A stretch of DNA of 47,428 nucleotides. Source: Bacteroidota bacterium (GTDB lineage Bacteria > Bacteroidota > Bacteroidia > 2-12-FULL-35-15). The stretch covers positions 1 through 47,428 of the forward strand of contig JAJTCJ010000004.1 in the NCBI GenBank assembly GCA_021323165.1. The letters are read 5' to 3'. The notes under the pieces were generated by a model that was given only the letters and a program-made list of their open reading frames with translations, was not told the DNA's origin and did no database searches. Shown one piece after another: positions 39,619 through 46,723 of this stretch. Each line of letters opens with the position of its first letter. Positions within the stretch are counted from its first letter, which is position 1. Position numbers and translations under genes: made by a program.

Positions 39619-39649
39619 AATTTAAAATAGATTGATTGTTGTTTGTTGT

Positions 39650-40483
39650 TTATATACTAAGGGTTAATTCATACTGAGTGTTAACGTTAATTTTGTTGTC
39701 TGTCTGTTTGAACGTGCATATCCTTCCTTTCAATTCCGATCCTCCCCATTGTTCTGCCATTGCTTTAGCTATTCCTGAATAGGTTTTACTTCTAAGTTTG
39801 GCCCGTTCTGGCCCGGGTGGCATCCTATGAACCTTTGCCCATTTCTTCCGCTCTTTTTTGTCTTTTGGCGGCGGGCCCACTACATCTGTAGGAATAAGCT
39901 TAGGCAATCCGTTTAGCCAAAGGCAGGTAGCTTTCATTTCTTTATGTCCGAACATCCACGGTTGCACAATTTGGTTATAGCCTAAAATTCCTGGAGTGCT
40001 ACCGAAATACGTATGGTTGTTTTCTTCATCTAATCCAACCCGAGCGTAAATGTGAGGTATTGGATTTTCTAAAGCTATTTTAGGAATACCGCAATTTTTC
40101 AACTTATTAAAAAAATTCATCGCCTCTTTCAACTTTTCCCAGCGTTCAGGATTTATTTTTACCCCGTCTCTAACTAATTCCTTAACTCCTGAATTTGCTA
40201 GGTATCTGCAAACCGGATGGAATATTCCTAAATCCCACTCTTTGCTATCATCAAATTCATAAAAACCAGAATTGTTTATATATGCTCTGTTCTCTATTGC
40301 GTCAAAAACATCCATCTGTAAGTGCCATTCCGGATGACCTCCCGAACAATCTTGTATATCACACGAATAAGCCTCGTGACCGAGTTTTCTAAACTCAATA
40401 CAAACAGCCTGACTTTCTTCACATCCTACCAATTCTTTTAAGCTTTTACCTTCTCTTATTAGACTGTCAAAGAATCTAAGCAT
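39650..40483 (-). CDS. C5-cytosine methyltransferase-like protein
   Basis: 277 residues. ELVGCEESQAVCIEFRKLGH has the motif I helix start, EAYSCDIQDCSGGHPEWHLQ the SAM-acidic region, and IFHPVCRYLANSGV occupies the place of the PCQ motif (here HPVCRYLA). KIALENPIPHIYA is the ENP-like motif. QIVQPWMFGHKEMKATCLWL is typical of this phage family. Related proteins are annotated as DNA cytosine methyltransferase-like, and activity should be tested since the PC motif is altered. It may modify phage DNA against host restriction. Confidence 0.7.
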   Translation of the reverse strand: MLRFFDSLIREGKSLKELVGCEESQAVCIEFRKLGHEAYSCDIQDCSGGHPEWHLQMDVFDAIENRAYINNSGFYEFDDSKEWDLGIFHPVCRYLANSGVKELVRDGVKINPERWEKLKEAMNFFNKLKNCGIPKIALENPIPHIYARVGLDEENNHTYFGSTPGILGYNQIVQPWMFGHKEMKATCLWLNGLPKLIPTDVVGPPPKDKKERKKWAKVHRMPPGPERAKLRSKTYSGIAKAMAEQWGGSELKGRICTFKQTDNKINVNTQYELTLSI

Positions 40484-40784
40484 TTTTATTTTTGAATAAG
40501 TTTGCGATTCTGAATCCCTGAACGATTACCAAAGAAATTCCCATAATACACCACAGCCAATGTCTAAATCCCCAATGCAATTTTGGAAGGTGATTTCCGT
40601 CATTAGCGTAGTCACATCCTTCATAGTGACCATATGCACCATCGTTGGCAATAAATCTACTTCCATCACATATCCAATCACCAAATAGATCGTGCAAATA
40701 ATCAGGGACAAAGGATATCATTATCCACATTGTAAATGTTACGATAATATTCAGGCTTAATTTTAAATAGTCTTTCTGTGTCAT
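40476..40784 (-). CDS. Two-helix membrane protein
   Basis: 102 residues. Helices at ~8-27 (KLSLNIIVTFTMWIMISFV) and ~76-93 (WLWCIMGISLVIVQGF), with a Gly/Asp-rich loop between them (DGSRFIANDGAYGHYEGCDY). A small envelope protein with a periplasmic loop by prediction. It overlaps the methyltransferase by eight bases. Confidence 0.55.
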   Translation of the reverse strand: MTQKDYLKLSLNIIVTFTMWIMISFVPDYLHDLFGDWICDGSRFIANDGAYGHYEGCDYANDGNHLPKLHWGFRHWLWCIMGISLVIVQGFRIANLFKNKNA

Positions 40785-40788
40785 TGTA

Positions 40789-40986
40789 TTATTGATTTTT
40801 ATTAAACTTATTTACTTCTCTGTGAATCACTGCTTCCAACCTTTTTATAAGAACATGATCCGTTGAGGTTATTGAAACTGATGCGATTTGTACTATGGGT
40901 AACTTCACACGTCTCTCGATATCCATTTTGCATGTGTAATGATCTTTAGTTTGACCAGTGATAACATTTGTACTTAAACCTTTCAT
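40789..40986 (-). CDS. 65-residue hypothetical protein
   Basis: The start at 40986 (MKGLSTNVITGQTKDHYTCK) is supported by an ATGA overlap with the stop of the upstream gene; a longer frame to 41037 would overlap more. Mixed strand and helix, basic C-terminus (LIKRLEAVIHREVNKFNKN). No family recognised. Confidence 0.5.
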   Translation of the reverse strand: MKGLSTNVITGQTKDHYTCKMDIERRVKLPIVQIASVSITSTDHVLIKRLEAVIHREVNKFNKNQ

Positions 40987-41177
40987 GATAGTTGAAGCCT
41001 CCTTTGCTTCGCATTTCTGATAAGAGCATCTGTCCAATCTTTTCCGATTTGGCGCAACTCTTCATCTGTGAAATCTTTAATATCAATTGTCCCTCCACCA
41101 GAAAGAGACTTCACTTCAGAAATCCTGATGAAATTCGGGACCATTGGCGTTATTGTTTTTACTTTTTTTTCCGGCAT
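40983..41177 (-). CDS. 64-residue hypothetical protein
   Basis: MPEKKVKTITPMVPNFIRIS then TIDIKDFTDEELRQIGKDW and a basic end. TDEELRQIGKDWTDALI is a frequently seen helix in small Bacteroidota phage proteins. No known function. It is followed by a four-base overlap and preceded by two bases of spacing. Confidence 0.5.
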   Translation of the reverse strand: MPEKKVKTITPMVPNFIRISEVKSLSGGGTIDIKDFTDEELRQIGKDWTDALIRNAKQRRLQLS

Positions 41178-41179
41178 AA

Positions 41180-41500
41180 TTATCGATTTTCAATTGTTGT
41201 AAGTTGGCATTCTTCGACCAGTTTAGCCACATCAATATGGTTGAGTTCGGTACAGGCCTTTATCAATTCAATTAGTTTTTCTAATGCCTCTTGTGTGAAT
41301 GCGAATCGATTTAACCGATACGTTTCATAAGGCTTACACCCTTTTAACTTTACCTCCTGCAGTAGAACGCCTTGAATTTGTTGCTTTGTTAGGAAGTAAA
41401 CGTGTGTGATGTGATATTCGAACCCTTCAGAGATCCACATACCGTTTGGGATCTCTGTGGGTTTATTTTTAGCGTCTATGCAAATACATGGTACCATCAT
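41180..41500 (-). CDS. 106-residue hypothetical protein, common in Bacteroidota phages
   Basis: The pattern ICIDAKNKPTEIPNGMWISE, GFEYHITHVYFLTKQQIQGV, and LNRFAFTQEALEKLIELIKA is found in many Bacteroidota phage proteins of unknown function located near replication genes. A short strand-rich first half and helical second half. It is separated from the DUF3127 gene by one base. Confidence 0.6.
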   Translation of the reverse strand: MMVPCICIDAKNKPTEIPNGMWISEGFEYHITHVYFLTKQQIQGVLLQEVKLKGCKPYETYRLNRFAFTQEALEKLIELIKACTELNHIDVAKLVEECQLTTIENR

Positions 41501-41501
41501 G

Positions 41502-41765
41502 TTATTTCAATTCGATCCTCCAAACTTCGAGTGTGTTGAAATATCTATCGGTGTGCTTTCTTCCTCTGATGTTGAATTGCACAGTAACCTTCATGCCAGG
41601 GATAAGGTTATCCAGTGAATCACATCTTTCATTCACAACTTGAAGAATGATGTCCTGTGGGTATTGGGTGTCATAACCGGTTGTTACTACAAATTCTCTT
41701 TTCTTAAATTTTTCGCTGACCACGTAGGTATCGAATACTTCTTTTAATTGTCCTGCTAATTCCAT
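41502..41765 (-). CDS. DUF3127 OB-fold (SSB-like) protein
   Basis: 87 residues. GQLKEVFDTYVVSEKFKKRE with FVVTTGY, then NERCDSLDNLIPGMKVTVQF and NIRGRKHTDRYFNTLEVW match DUF3127, a small OB-fold family thought to bind single-stranded DNA. Location beside the DnaC-like and DUF4373 genes supports a role in phage replication. Confidence 0.75.
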   Translation of the reverse strand: MELAGQLKEVFDTYVVSEKFKKREFVVTTGYDTQYPQDIILQVVNERCDSLDNLIPGMKVTVQFNIRGRKHTDRYFNTLEVWRIELK

Positions 41766-41980
41766 TTTTAATTTTTAAATAATAGTTACCCTTTCGGGGC
41801 CGTCTTTCCGTGCTGTCAGTCTTTGCTATAGCATTCCGCCTTACACAATTTAATGCTCGGTGCGGTTTGTATACCACATGATGGTCTTTACATTACGGGG
41901 ATTCCACCATGCTTAATATGCCATGCCATCACACTCTAAGACATCAGTCGTGTTTTATGCCGAGCATCCCCTGATTATTT
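41766..41980 (-). ncRNA. Candidate structured RNA between replication genes
   Basis: No gene of more than 13 codons is seen in these 215 bases. Read leftward, ATGCTCGG (41967-41960) pairs perfectly with CCGAGCAT (41860-41853), closing a ~106-base domain. Inside, TGATGG (41931-41926) can pair with CCATCA (41884-41879). A GGCCCC-GAAA-GGG-type hairpin follows near 41790. The rest of this operon has almost no spacing between genes, so a gap of this size is notable. It may be a leader, a small RNA, or a replication signal. Confidence 0.4.
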
Positions 41981-42778
41981 TTATTTCCTTCTGTCTGGGC
42001 TTTGAATGTCAAAATTGACCTGGTTAAACATTTCACGTAGTCTTGATCTCACGCGTGATCCATATCTTTCTTCTATTTGATCAGCACTAAGGTTTGTTGT
42101 TACGTGTGTTTTTGCGGCCAGATGTGGTACCTTTTCTCCGTTCTCATCATACTCCCATAACTTCTCATATCGGTTGAGAAGAATGTCAGCCATCACATTC
42201 AGTTGATTACCATAGTTCTTTTTATCCACTTCGGTACCGAGATCATCGAAGCAAACACCTATCAATTTTTGGCCGTATGTTTTAAACTCATCAGAAGTTG
42301 GAATTAAGCTGTTGTAACGTGCGATTGATTGGTGTCCTTTTTCAGCGTAATCGTAAGAAATAACCCTTGAAGAAATAACTGCGTAGCTATTCGTTTGATT
42401 CAATCGGAACATGTTCATGATGGTTGTCTTTCCGCATCCAACAGGTCCCATTACCATTAAACCTTTGTTAAGATCTAACGTACAACGCTTATCATGCGTG
42501 AAGTAGTGGCACAGGTTCTGAATGATCTCCTTGTTGTAAGGATCCAGAACGAAGCCTTGTGTTTTAGTGAGCGTTTCAAAATTTTCGAACAACTTATCGG
42601 AAGTGAAAATTGGATATTGTGGAGCCTGATTCATTTTTGCGGCATATTCTTTCCGTTTTTGTTCGGCATATTTTCTTTGGCGCGCGGCAAGAAGAACCTG
42701 TTCTCTTTCCGCTTCTGTTAATTCAATTTCGCTATAAGCGTCCATAGCTGGTTTGAGCAATTGGTTGGTTTGTGTCAT
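41981..42778 (-). CDS. DnaC-like AAA+ helicase loader
   Basis: 265 residues. Walker A GPVGCGKTT at 111-119, Walker B VCFDDLGTE at 175-183, sensor-1-like VTTNLSADQ near 226-234 and Arg-rich RVRSRLREM near 242-250. It resembles IstB/DnaC-type loaders that place the replicative helicase on DNA. The helical N-terminus (residues 1-100) is where helicase binding would be. No phage helicase of the DnaB type is seen, so the host helicase is the probable partner. Confidence 0.85.
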   Translation of the reverse strand: MTQTNQLLKPAMDAYSEIELTEAEREQVLLAARQRKYAEQKRKEYAAKMNQAPQYPIFTSDKLFENFETLTKTQGFVLDPYNKEIIQNLCHYFTHDKRCTLDLNKGLMVMGPVGCGKTTIMNMFRLNQTNSYAVISSRVISYDYAEKGHQSIARYNSLIPTSDEFKTYGQKLIGVCFDDLGTEVDKKNYGNQLNVMADILLNRYEKLWEYDENGEKVPHLAAKTHVTTNLSADQIEERYGSRVRSRLREMFNQVNFDIQSPDRRK

Positions 42779-43454
42779 GATTTTTGTTTCTAATTTTCGT
42801 TCCTATTGATTTTAGCGTGTTAATGAAGTGGCTCCGGTCCCTGAAGTCATAAACCGGATATTCGGTGTCCAAAAGGCTTAAAACAGCGTCTTTTTTTAAT
42901 CCGGCCAGCGAGTTCATCATGGTTGTTTCAAATTCGAGCTGGTAATGCTGCAGAAATATTTCGGATGGCTTTTGGGTGTAAAGTTCATTTCCAATCCGGA
43001 TCATAAACGTTTGTTCGCTTATGCTTCCGTTTAATTTAATATCCTTTACTTTACTTTTATTTACTTTACTTTTATTTAAAGCATTGCTATCGCTTTCGTC
43101 TCGCAATGCGTTCGCATGTGGATGCCATCTTTTATTTGCTGATTCTGATGCTTTTACACTTTTATCATTTCTAATTTTTAATCTTTTCAGTACAGAATCA
43201 CTCCAAAACCTTTCACCATCAGTTGAAAACAGTTCGAAATCTTGCAGAATGCTATCAAAAAGTGTTCGATTTATTTTCAAATCGCGACAGATATTGCTCA
43301 GTTCTGATAAAAAAATGAAGCCATTATTCTCATTTAGCATTTCGATTAATGCCCAATAAATGCCGTAACCTTTCCATTTATGCTTAAGGATAAGTGCACG
43401 TATTTTAAGATCATTTCGCGCGTGGTGATCATGTGAAAAATACTCTTTTGCCAT
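42732..43454 (-). CDS. DUF4373 replication initiation-like protein
   Basis: 240 residues. YFSHDHHARNDLKIRALILK and HKWKGYGIYWALIEMLNENN then GFIFLSELSNICRDLKIN form the DUF4373 (Lin1244/1753-like) winged-helix domain seen in phage and plasmid replication proteins. The middle holds NKSKVNKSKVKDIKLNG, coded by a 15-bp tandem repeat. It overlaps the DnaC-like gene by 47 bases. By analogy it may bind the origin, perhaps inside its own gene. Confidence 0.75.
   Translation of the reverse strand: MAKEYFSHDHHARNDLKIRALILKHKWKGYGIYWALIEMLNENNGFIFLSELSNICRDLKINRTLFDSILQDFELFSTDGERFWSDSVLKRLKIRNDKSVKASESANKRWHPHANALRDESDSNALNKSKVNKSKVKDIKLNGSISEQTFMIRIGNELYTQKPSEIFLQHYQLEFETTMMNSLAGLKKDAVLSLLDTEYPVYDFRDRSHFINTLKSIGTKIRNKNHDTNQPIAQTSYGRL
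43045..43074. repeat. 15-bp AT-rich tandem repeat in the replication gene
   Basis: Two perfect copies of TTTACTTTACTTTTA, followed by TTTA. It is in frame (NKSKV twice) and lies within the DUF4373 gene. AT-rich direct repeats within an initiator gene are often origin iterons, but two copies only make this tentative. Confidence 0.55.
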
Positions 43455-43455
43455 A

Positions 43456-45672
43456 CTATGCTACCTCCTCCAGATCAAATAAGGTTGGGACACTGATTTT
43501 GTATTCGATCGACTTCAAATAGAACAGCCCATCGTCGTAGTAGTCAGGATTAAGCTCTGCTGATATTGCCTTTCTTTTCATCTCTAATGCCTTGTAAGCT
43601 GTAGAGAATAAACCACCGAAAGGATCATCCACAATCTCACCTTCATTTGTGAACCGGTAAATGAGTCGCTCAATGATGTCGAGTTGTAAAGGACAGATGT
43701 GCTTTTCTTTCTTCTGATTTGTCTGGTTGGCGTTCAGGGTGTTCATCCGATTTATATCGGTCCATACAAGATCATTGGAGCTTATTGGGGGAATGGTCAT
43801 AAATAGCTTACTCAATTTACCGGCATCATCAAGATCCTGACACACCCGTAAATGCTCCTGGAAGCTGTAGATGTTTTCCTTGTCGAATTTCTTCCATGCG
43901 TTGAACACCTGCTTCATATCTGATTTTGCCAGCTCCTCACCGCTTAAAAATCGGTTTCCTGATGATTTCCAATACGCGTGTGCATCCAGCTGCCAGAGAC
44001 TTAATAAATAGTCACTGATTTTCTTTATTACGGGCGTATCAGCATAGGCGTTATCTGATGAGCTCGGTGCCTTTCTGAACAGAAGAATGTACTCGGGTAA
44101 TCCAACTCCCATTTTGGTAGCATCCTTGCGCTGCTCACCCCAGGTTAACCGATAGGTTTGGTTATTCTCGCGAACCACATCTGTAGTGACAGTAATCTTC
44201 CCTTCATTGAATACCTGCGCTCCACCAACTGTAGCCTGGCGCCTTTTATTAAATATTTGTCGCTTCATATCGCTTTTAATTTTATCAGTGTTAAGCCCAT
44301 ATTCACGTACCAGATTGATCATTTCGGTCTGAAGCTCGATATGTTTTCTCCACTTGTCTTTTAAGGCCTTTAAAACCTCATGCTCGTTATTTGTGAAGAT
44401 CACATACACGCTAACTTCATGCAGCTGCTTAAATCGAAGTACGCGGTGAATGGCCTGAATGAAATCATTGAATTTGTAATTGATACCCACGAATATCATC
44501 GTGTGACAGTGATGCTGAAAGTTGCATCCGGATCCTGCGATTTTCGCTTTTGTGTTCAGGATTTGGAACTCACCTTTCTTGAATCCAATAAGTAGCTCTT
44601 CTTTTTCCTGATTGGTTTGGGAGCCATACACACTTTTTATGTTGTAATTTTTGAATTTTCTTTCAATAGCCACGCGCTCAGATTCCAGATCACTCCAAAG
44701 TATAACGTTCTCTGAAGAGTGTTTTTGAGTGAAAATTTCAAAGGATTTATCTACACGCAGATCAATGCTCTCGGATTTTTCTCGGCTTACATCAACCAAG
44801 CTTTTTGTGGTGTCCTTTATAAGAACTAGGTCACCTTTCTTATTTTTGATTTCACCAGTGGAAATATTTTCCACCTCGATCTCCATAAAATTGAGCTTTG
44901 GAAGGTTGTATCCTGCATCATCATAACCAAGATCAGAGGGCTTATTGATAAACACCGCCCATGTAGACACCCACTTCCAGAACTCCTCTTTTTTATTCTC
45001 GTAAAGTTTGAGATGTCCGGCGTGTTGAGAATCTCTTTGAAAGAACCTGGTTAAAGCATGACCACGATCGATCACACCTAAGTAGTCGGCGTAATTCAGG
45101 ATCTCGATAAAATCATTCGGTGTAGGTGTTGCAGTCGCTACAAATCTGTACTTTACTTTCTTGAAGTATTTCAGAACGTAGTTAGTAGTTTCAGTTTTTA
45201 AGGACCGTAATATGCTGGCCTCATCGAAAGAAACACCTCCAAAACTTTCCGGATTAATGTCACCTTTTCTTACACGTTCATAATTGGTAACATATATTTT
45301 ATTCTCAACCGCACTCAACTCATCTGTGTCGGTGATGTATTCCAATTGGTGACCTGTTTTAAGGAGCTCATTATCATCTTTGAACTCACCTACTACTCCG
45401 AGTGGCATACAGATAAGGAAAGGCTTATTTGTTTCGCGTATGCACTGTTTGGCGATCTCCAATTGCATGATCGTTTTACCAAGTCCGAATGATGCGAAGA
45501 TTGCGCGCCTTCCACCTTTAAGGCACCAGGTTACGATATCTTTCTGATGCGGAAGCAGCATCTCCGTTAAGTGCTCAGGCGTAATCTCGAACCCGAAATC
45601 TTCAGCTACAACAATTTTACCTTCAAGAAAAGACTTATAATCGGTCATTGGAGTATTATTTCGTGGTATCAA
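43456..45672 (-). CDS. SNF2-type helicase fused to a degenerate DNA methylase
   Basis: 738 residues. Helicase: Walker A ASFGLGKTIMQL near 60, DEAS box (GVSFDEASIL) near 147, motif III FVATATPTPND near 177, and motif VI QAIHRVLRF near 410. From about 490 come methylase-type blocks: VTTDVVRENNQTYRLTWGEQ, GVGLPEYILLFRKAP, HAYWKSSGNRFL, and near 683 motif I DPFGGLFST with KHICPLQLD before it. In related phage enzymes, a segment with the catalytic SIPF/SPPY motif and DFGH lies before the TDVVREN block. Here it is absent, so methylase activity is doubtful. Confidence 0.8.
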   Translation of the reverse strand: MIPRNNTPMTDYKSFLEGKIVVAEDFGFEITPEHLTEMLLPHQKDIVTWCLKGGRRAIFASFGLGKTIMQLEIAKQCIRETNKPFLICMPLGVVGEFKDDNELLKTGHQLEYITDTDELSAVENKIYVTNYERVRKGDINPESFGGVSFDEASILRSLKTETTNYVLKYFKKVKYRFVATATPTPNDFIEILNYADYLGVIDRGHALTRFFQRDSQHAGHLKLYENKKEEFWKWVSTWAVFINKPSDLGYDDAGYNLPKLNFMEIEVENISTGEIKNKKGDLVLIKDTTKSLVDVSREKSESIDLRVDKSFEIFTQKHSSENVILWSDLESERVAIERKFKNYNIKSVYGSQTNQEKEELLIGFKKGEFQILNTKAKIAGSGCNFQHHCHTMIFVGINYKFNDFIQAIHRVLRFKQLHEVSVYVIFTNNEHEVLKALKDKWRKHIELQTEMINLVREYGLNTDKIKSDMKRQIFNKRRQATVGGAQVFNEGKITVTTDVVRENNQTYRLTWGEQRKDATKMGVGLPEYILLFRKAPSSSDNAYADTPVIKKISDYLLSLWQLDAHAYWKSSGNRFLSGEELAKSDMKQVFNAWKKFDKENIYSFQEHLRVCQDLDDAGKLSKLFMTIPPISSNDLVWTDINRMNTLNANQTNQKKEKHICPLQLDIIERLIYRFTNEGEIVDDPFGGLFSTAYKALEMKRKAISAELNPDYYDDGLFYLKSIEYKISVPTLFDLEEVA

Positions 45673-45910
45673 TACAGACAGAAGCGTGAGTAACTGTATG
45701 CCTATGTTTTGCTGTTCCCTCAGAAGTTTTCCAAGTAACCGTGGAAATGTGTGGACATTCTTTGTGTCTAGCTATGTACACGTATTCACCATCCGCATAA
45801 AAGAACTTTTGAAGTGTGAAGTCATCTGGACTATGTAAGGTTACCGTGGTACCTTTTGGTGTGCAGCTCGCCAATAAAATGGCAGCTACGGTTGTAAGAA
45901 TTGTTTTCAT
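45656..45910 (-). CDS. Small lipoprotein
   Basis: 84 residues. MKTILTTVAAILLASCTPKG is a clear lipoprotein signal with lipobox LASC. The mature part is strand-rich with a His cluster (TAKHRHTVTHASVC) and three further Cys. It is coded between a MazG-like gene and the helicase and overlaps the latter by 17 bases. Its function is unknown; an early membrane protein could exclude other phages. Confidence 0.6.
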   Translation of the reverse strand: MKTILTTVAAILLASCTPKGTTVTLHSPDDFTLQKFFYADGEYVYIARHKECPHISTVTWKTSEGTAKHRHTVTHASVCIDTTK

Positions 45911-45930
45911 AGGTTAACTGATTTTATTGG

Positions 45931-46338
45931 TTAATATTTCTTTCCGTGTTTATATTCACGGAATGAGTTGAATTTCATTTTCAACCTAACATGAGCATCA
46001 ATGTCAATTCCTTTAAAGGCGCAGTGATCAAGACATCGGATAATCACATCAGCGATCTCATCCTCATGAGAATCTTTAATTCTCGATTTGAAGAGATTTT
46101 GAAAGTCTGTTTTGTCGAGTTCAGAATTTGAAGAATTGTAAGATTCAACGATCTGCTTTTCTCTTTCATAGAATCCATTCAGATCAGCATATCTTCCCTT
46201 TCTGTCAGCTTCTAAAGCTTCTGATACTTCAGAGTGTATAAGACACAGCCTTTCTCCGGTATTAGTGGCCGCACCATCTTCGTAAAACCCTTTGGATTTT
46301 GCGTTTTCAAATATTTCCTGAGCTAATTCGTTAAGCAT
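45931..46338 (-). CDS. MazG-like NTP pyrophosphohydrolase
   Basis: 135 residues. CLIHSEVSEALEADRKG is the E-x3-E helix, and DEIADVIIRCLDHCAFKGID the second metal-binding helix of the all-alpha NTP pyrophosphatases, followed by RLKMKFNSFREYKHGKKY, the typical end. Such proteins hydrolyse (d)NTPs, including ppGpp-type alarmones in some phages, and support host reprogramming. The insert at ~55-85 is longer than in the minimal domain. Confidence 0.82.
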   Translation of the reverse strand: MLNELAQEIFENAKSKGFYEDGAATNTGERLCLIHSEVSEALEADRKGRYADLNGFYEREKQIVESYNSSNSELDKTDFQNLFKSRIKDSHEDEIADVIIRCLDHCAFKGIDIDAHVRLKMKFNSFREYKHGKKY

Positions 46339-46723
46339 GTTGTTCTGTTAAGATTTTTAAAAATGATTCTGGTAAAAAGATATTTTCAACGGATAGAGCA
46401 GATTGGAAAAGTGGCGCAATATCCTGAGGTGTGTAGCCGGCTATTCCACATCCGATTTCGGTCATAAGAAAATCCTGAAACGGATTTACTTTAGCGAAGC
46501 TTATAAATGCTTGCACTTCATCCTTGATCACTGATAATCCACTCATGGTATCAATAGCATAGGATTGACCTTGTAAGCCATGACCATTACCCATGATTGC
46601 ACCAAACTTTTCAGCTGCTAATCTGGCTGCACCTCCATAGTGCTTACCTTCTTTATTTGAGCCGAACACAAACACCTGGTTAGGTTCGAGCTCTTGTATG
46701 TTATTTGGAGATATACGTTTCAT
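46331..46723 (-). CDS. A1S_2505-type phage non-structural protein
   Basis: 130 residues. VFVFGSNKEGKHYGGAARLA with AEKFGAIMGNGHGLQGQSYA, then TEIGCGIAGYTPQDIAPLF are the family features. The fold is macro-domain-like and the family often occurs beside phage replication genes, sometimes called A1S_2505. The molecular role is not established; ADP-ribose or nucleotide binding is a guess. Start at 46723 is next to the stop of the solenoid protein. Confidence 0.75.
   Translation of the reverse strand: MKRISPNNIQELEPNQVFVFGSNKEGKHYGGAARLAAEKFGAIMGNGHGLQGQSYAIDTMSGLSVIKDEVQAFISFAKVNPFQDFLMTEIGCGIAGYTPQDIAPLFQSALSVENIFLPESFLKILTEQHA

Noticed and set aside
39412..39630. Plus-strand frame opposite the YopX gene
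   Set aside because: Antisense to a clear YopX-family protein and Phe/Ser/Ile-rich, a typical shadow.
41853..41967. Hammerhead ribozyme in the structured gap
   Set aside because: CTGATG and GAAA segments are present, but CTGATGA is not complete and the three stems cannot be placed around them.
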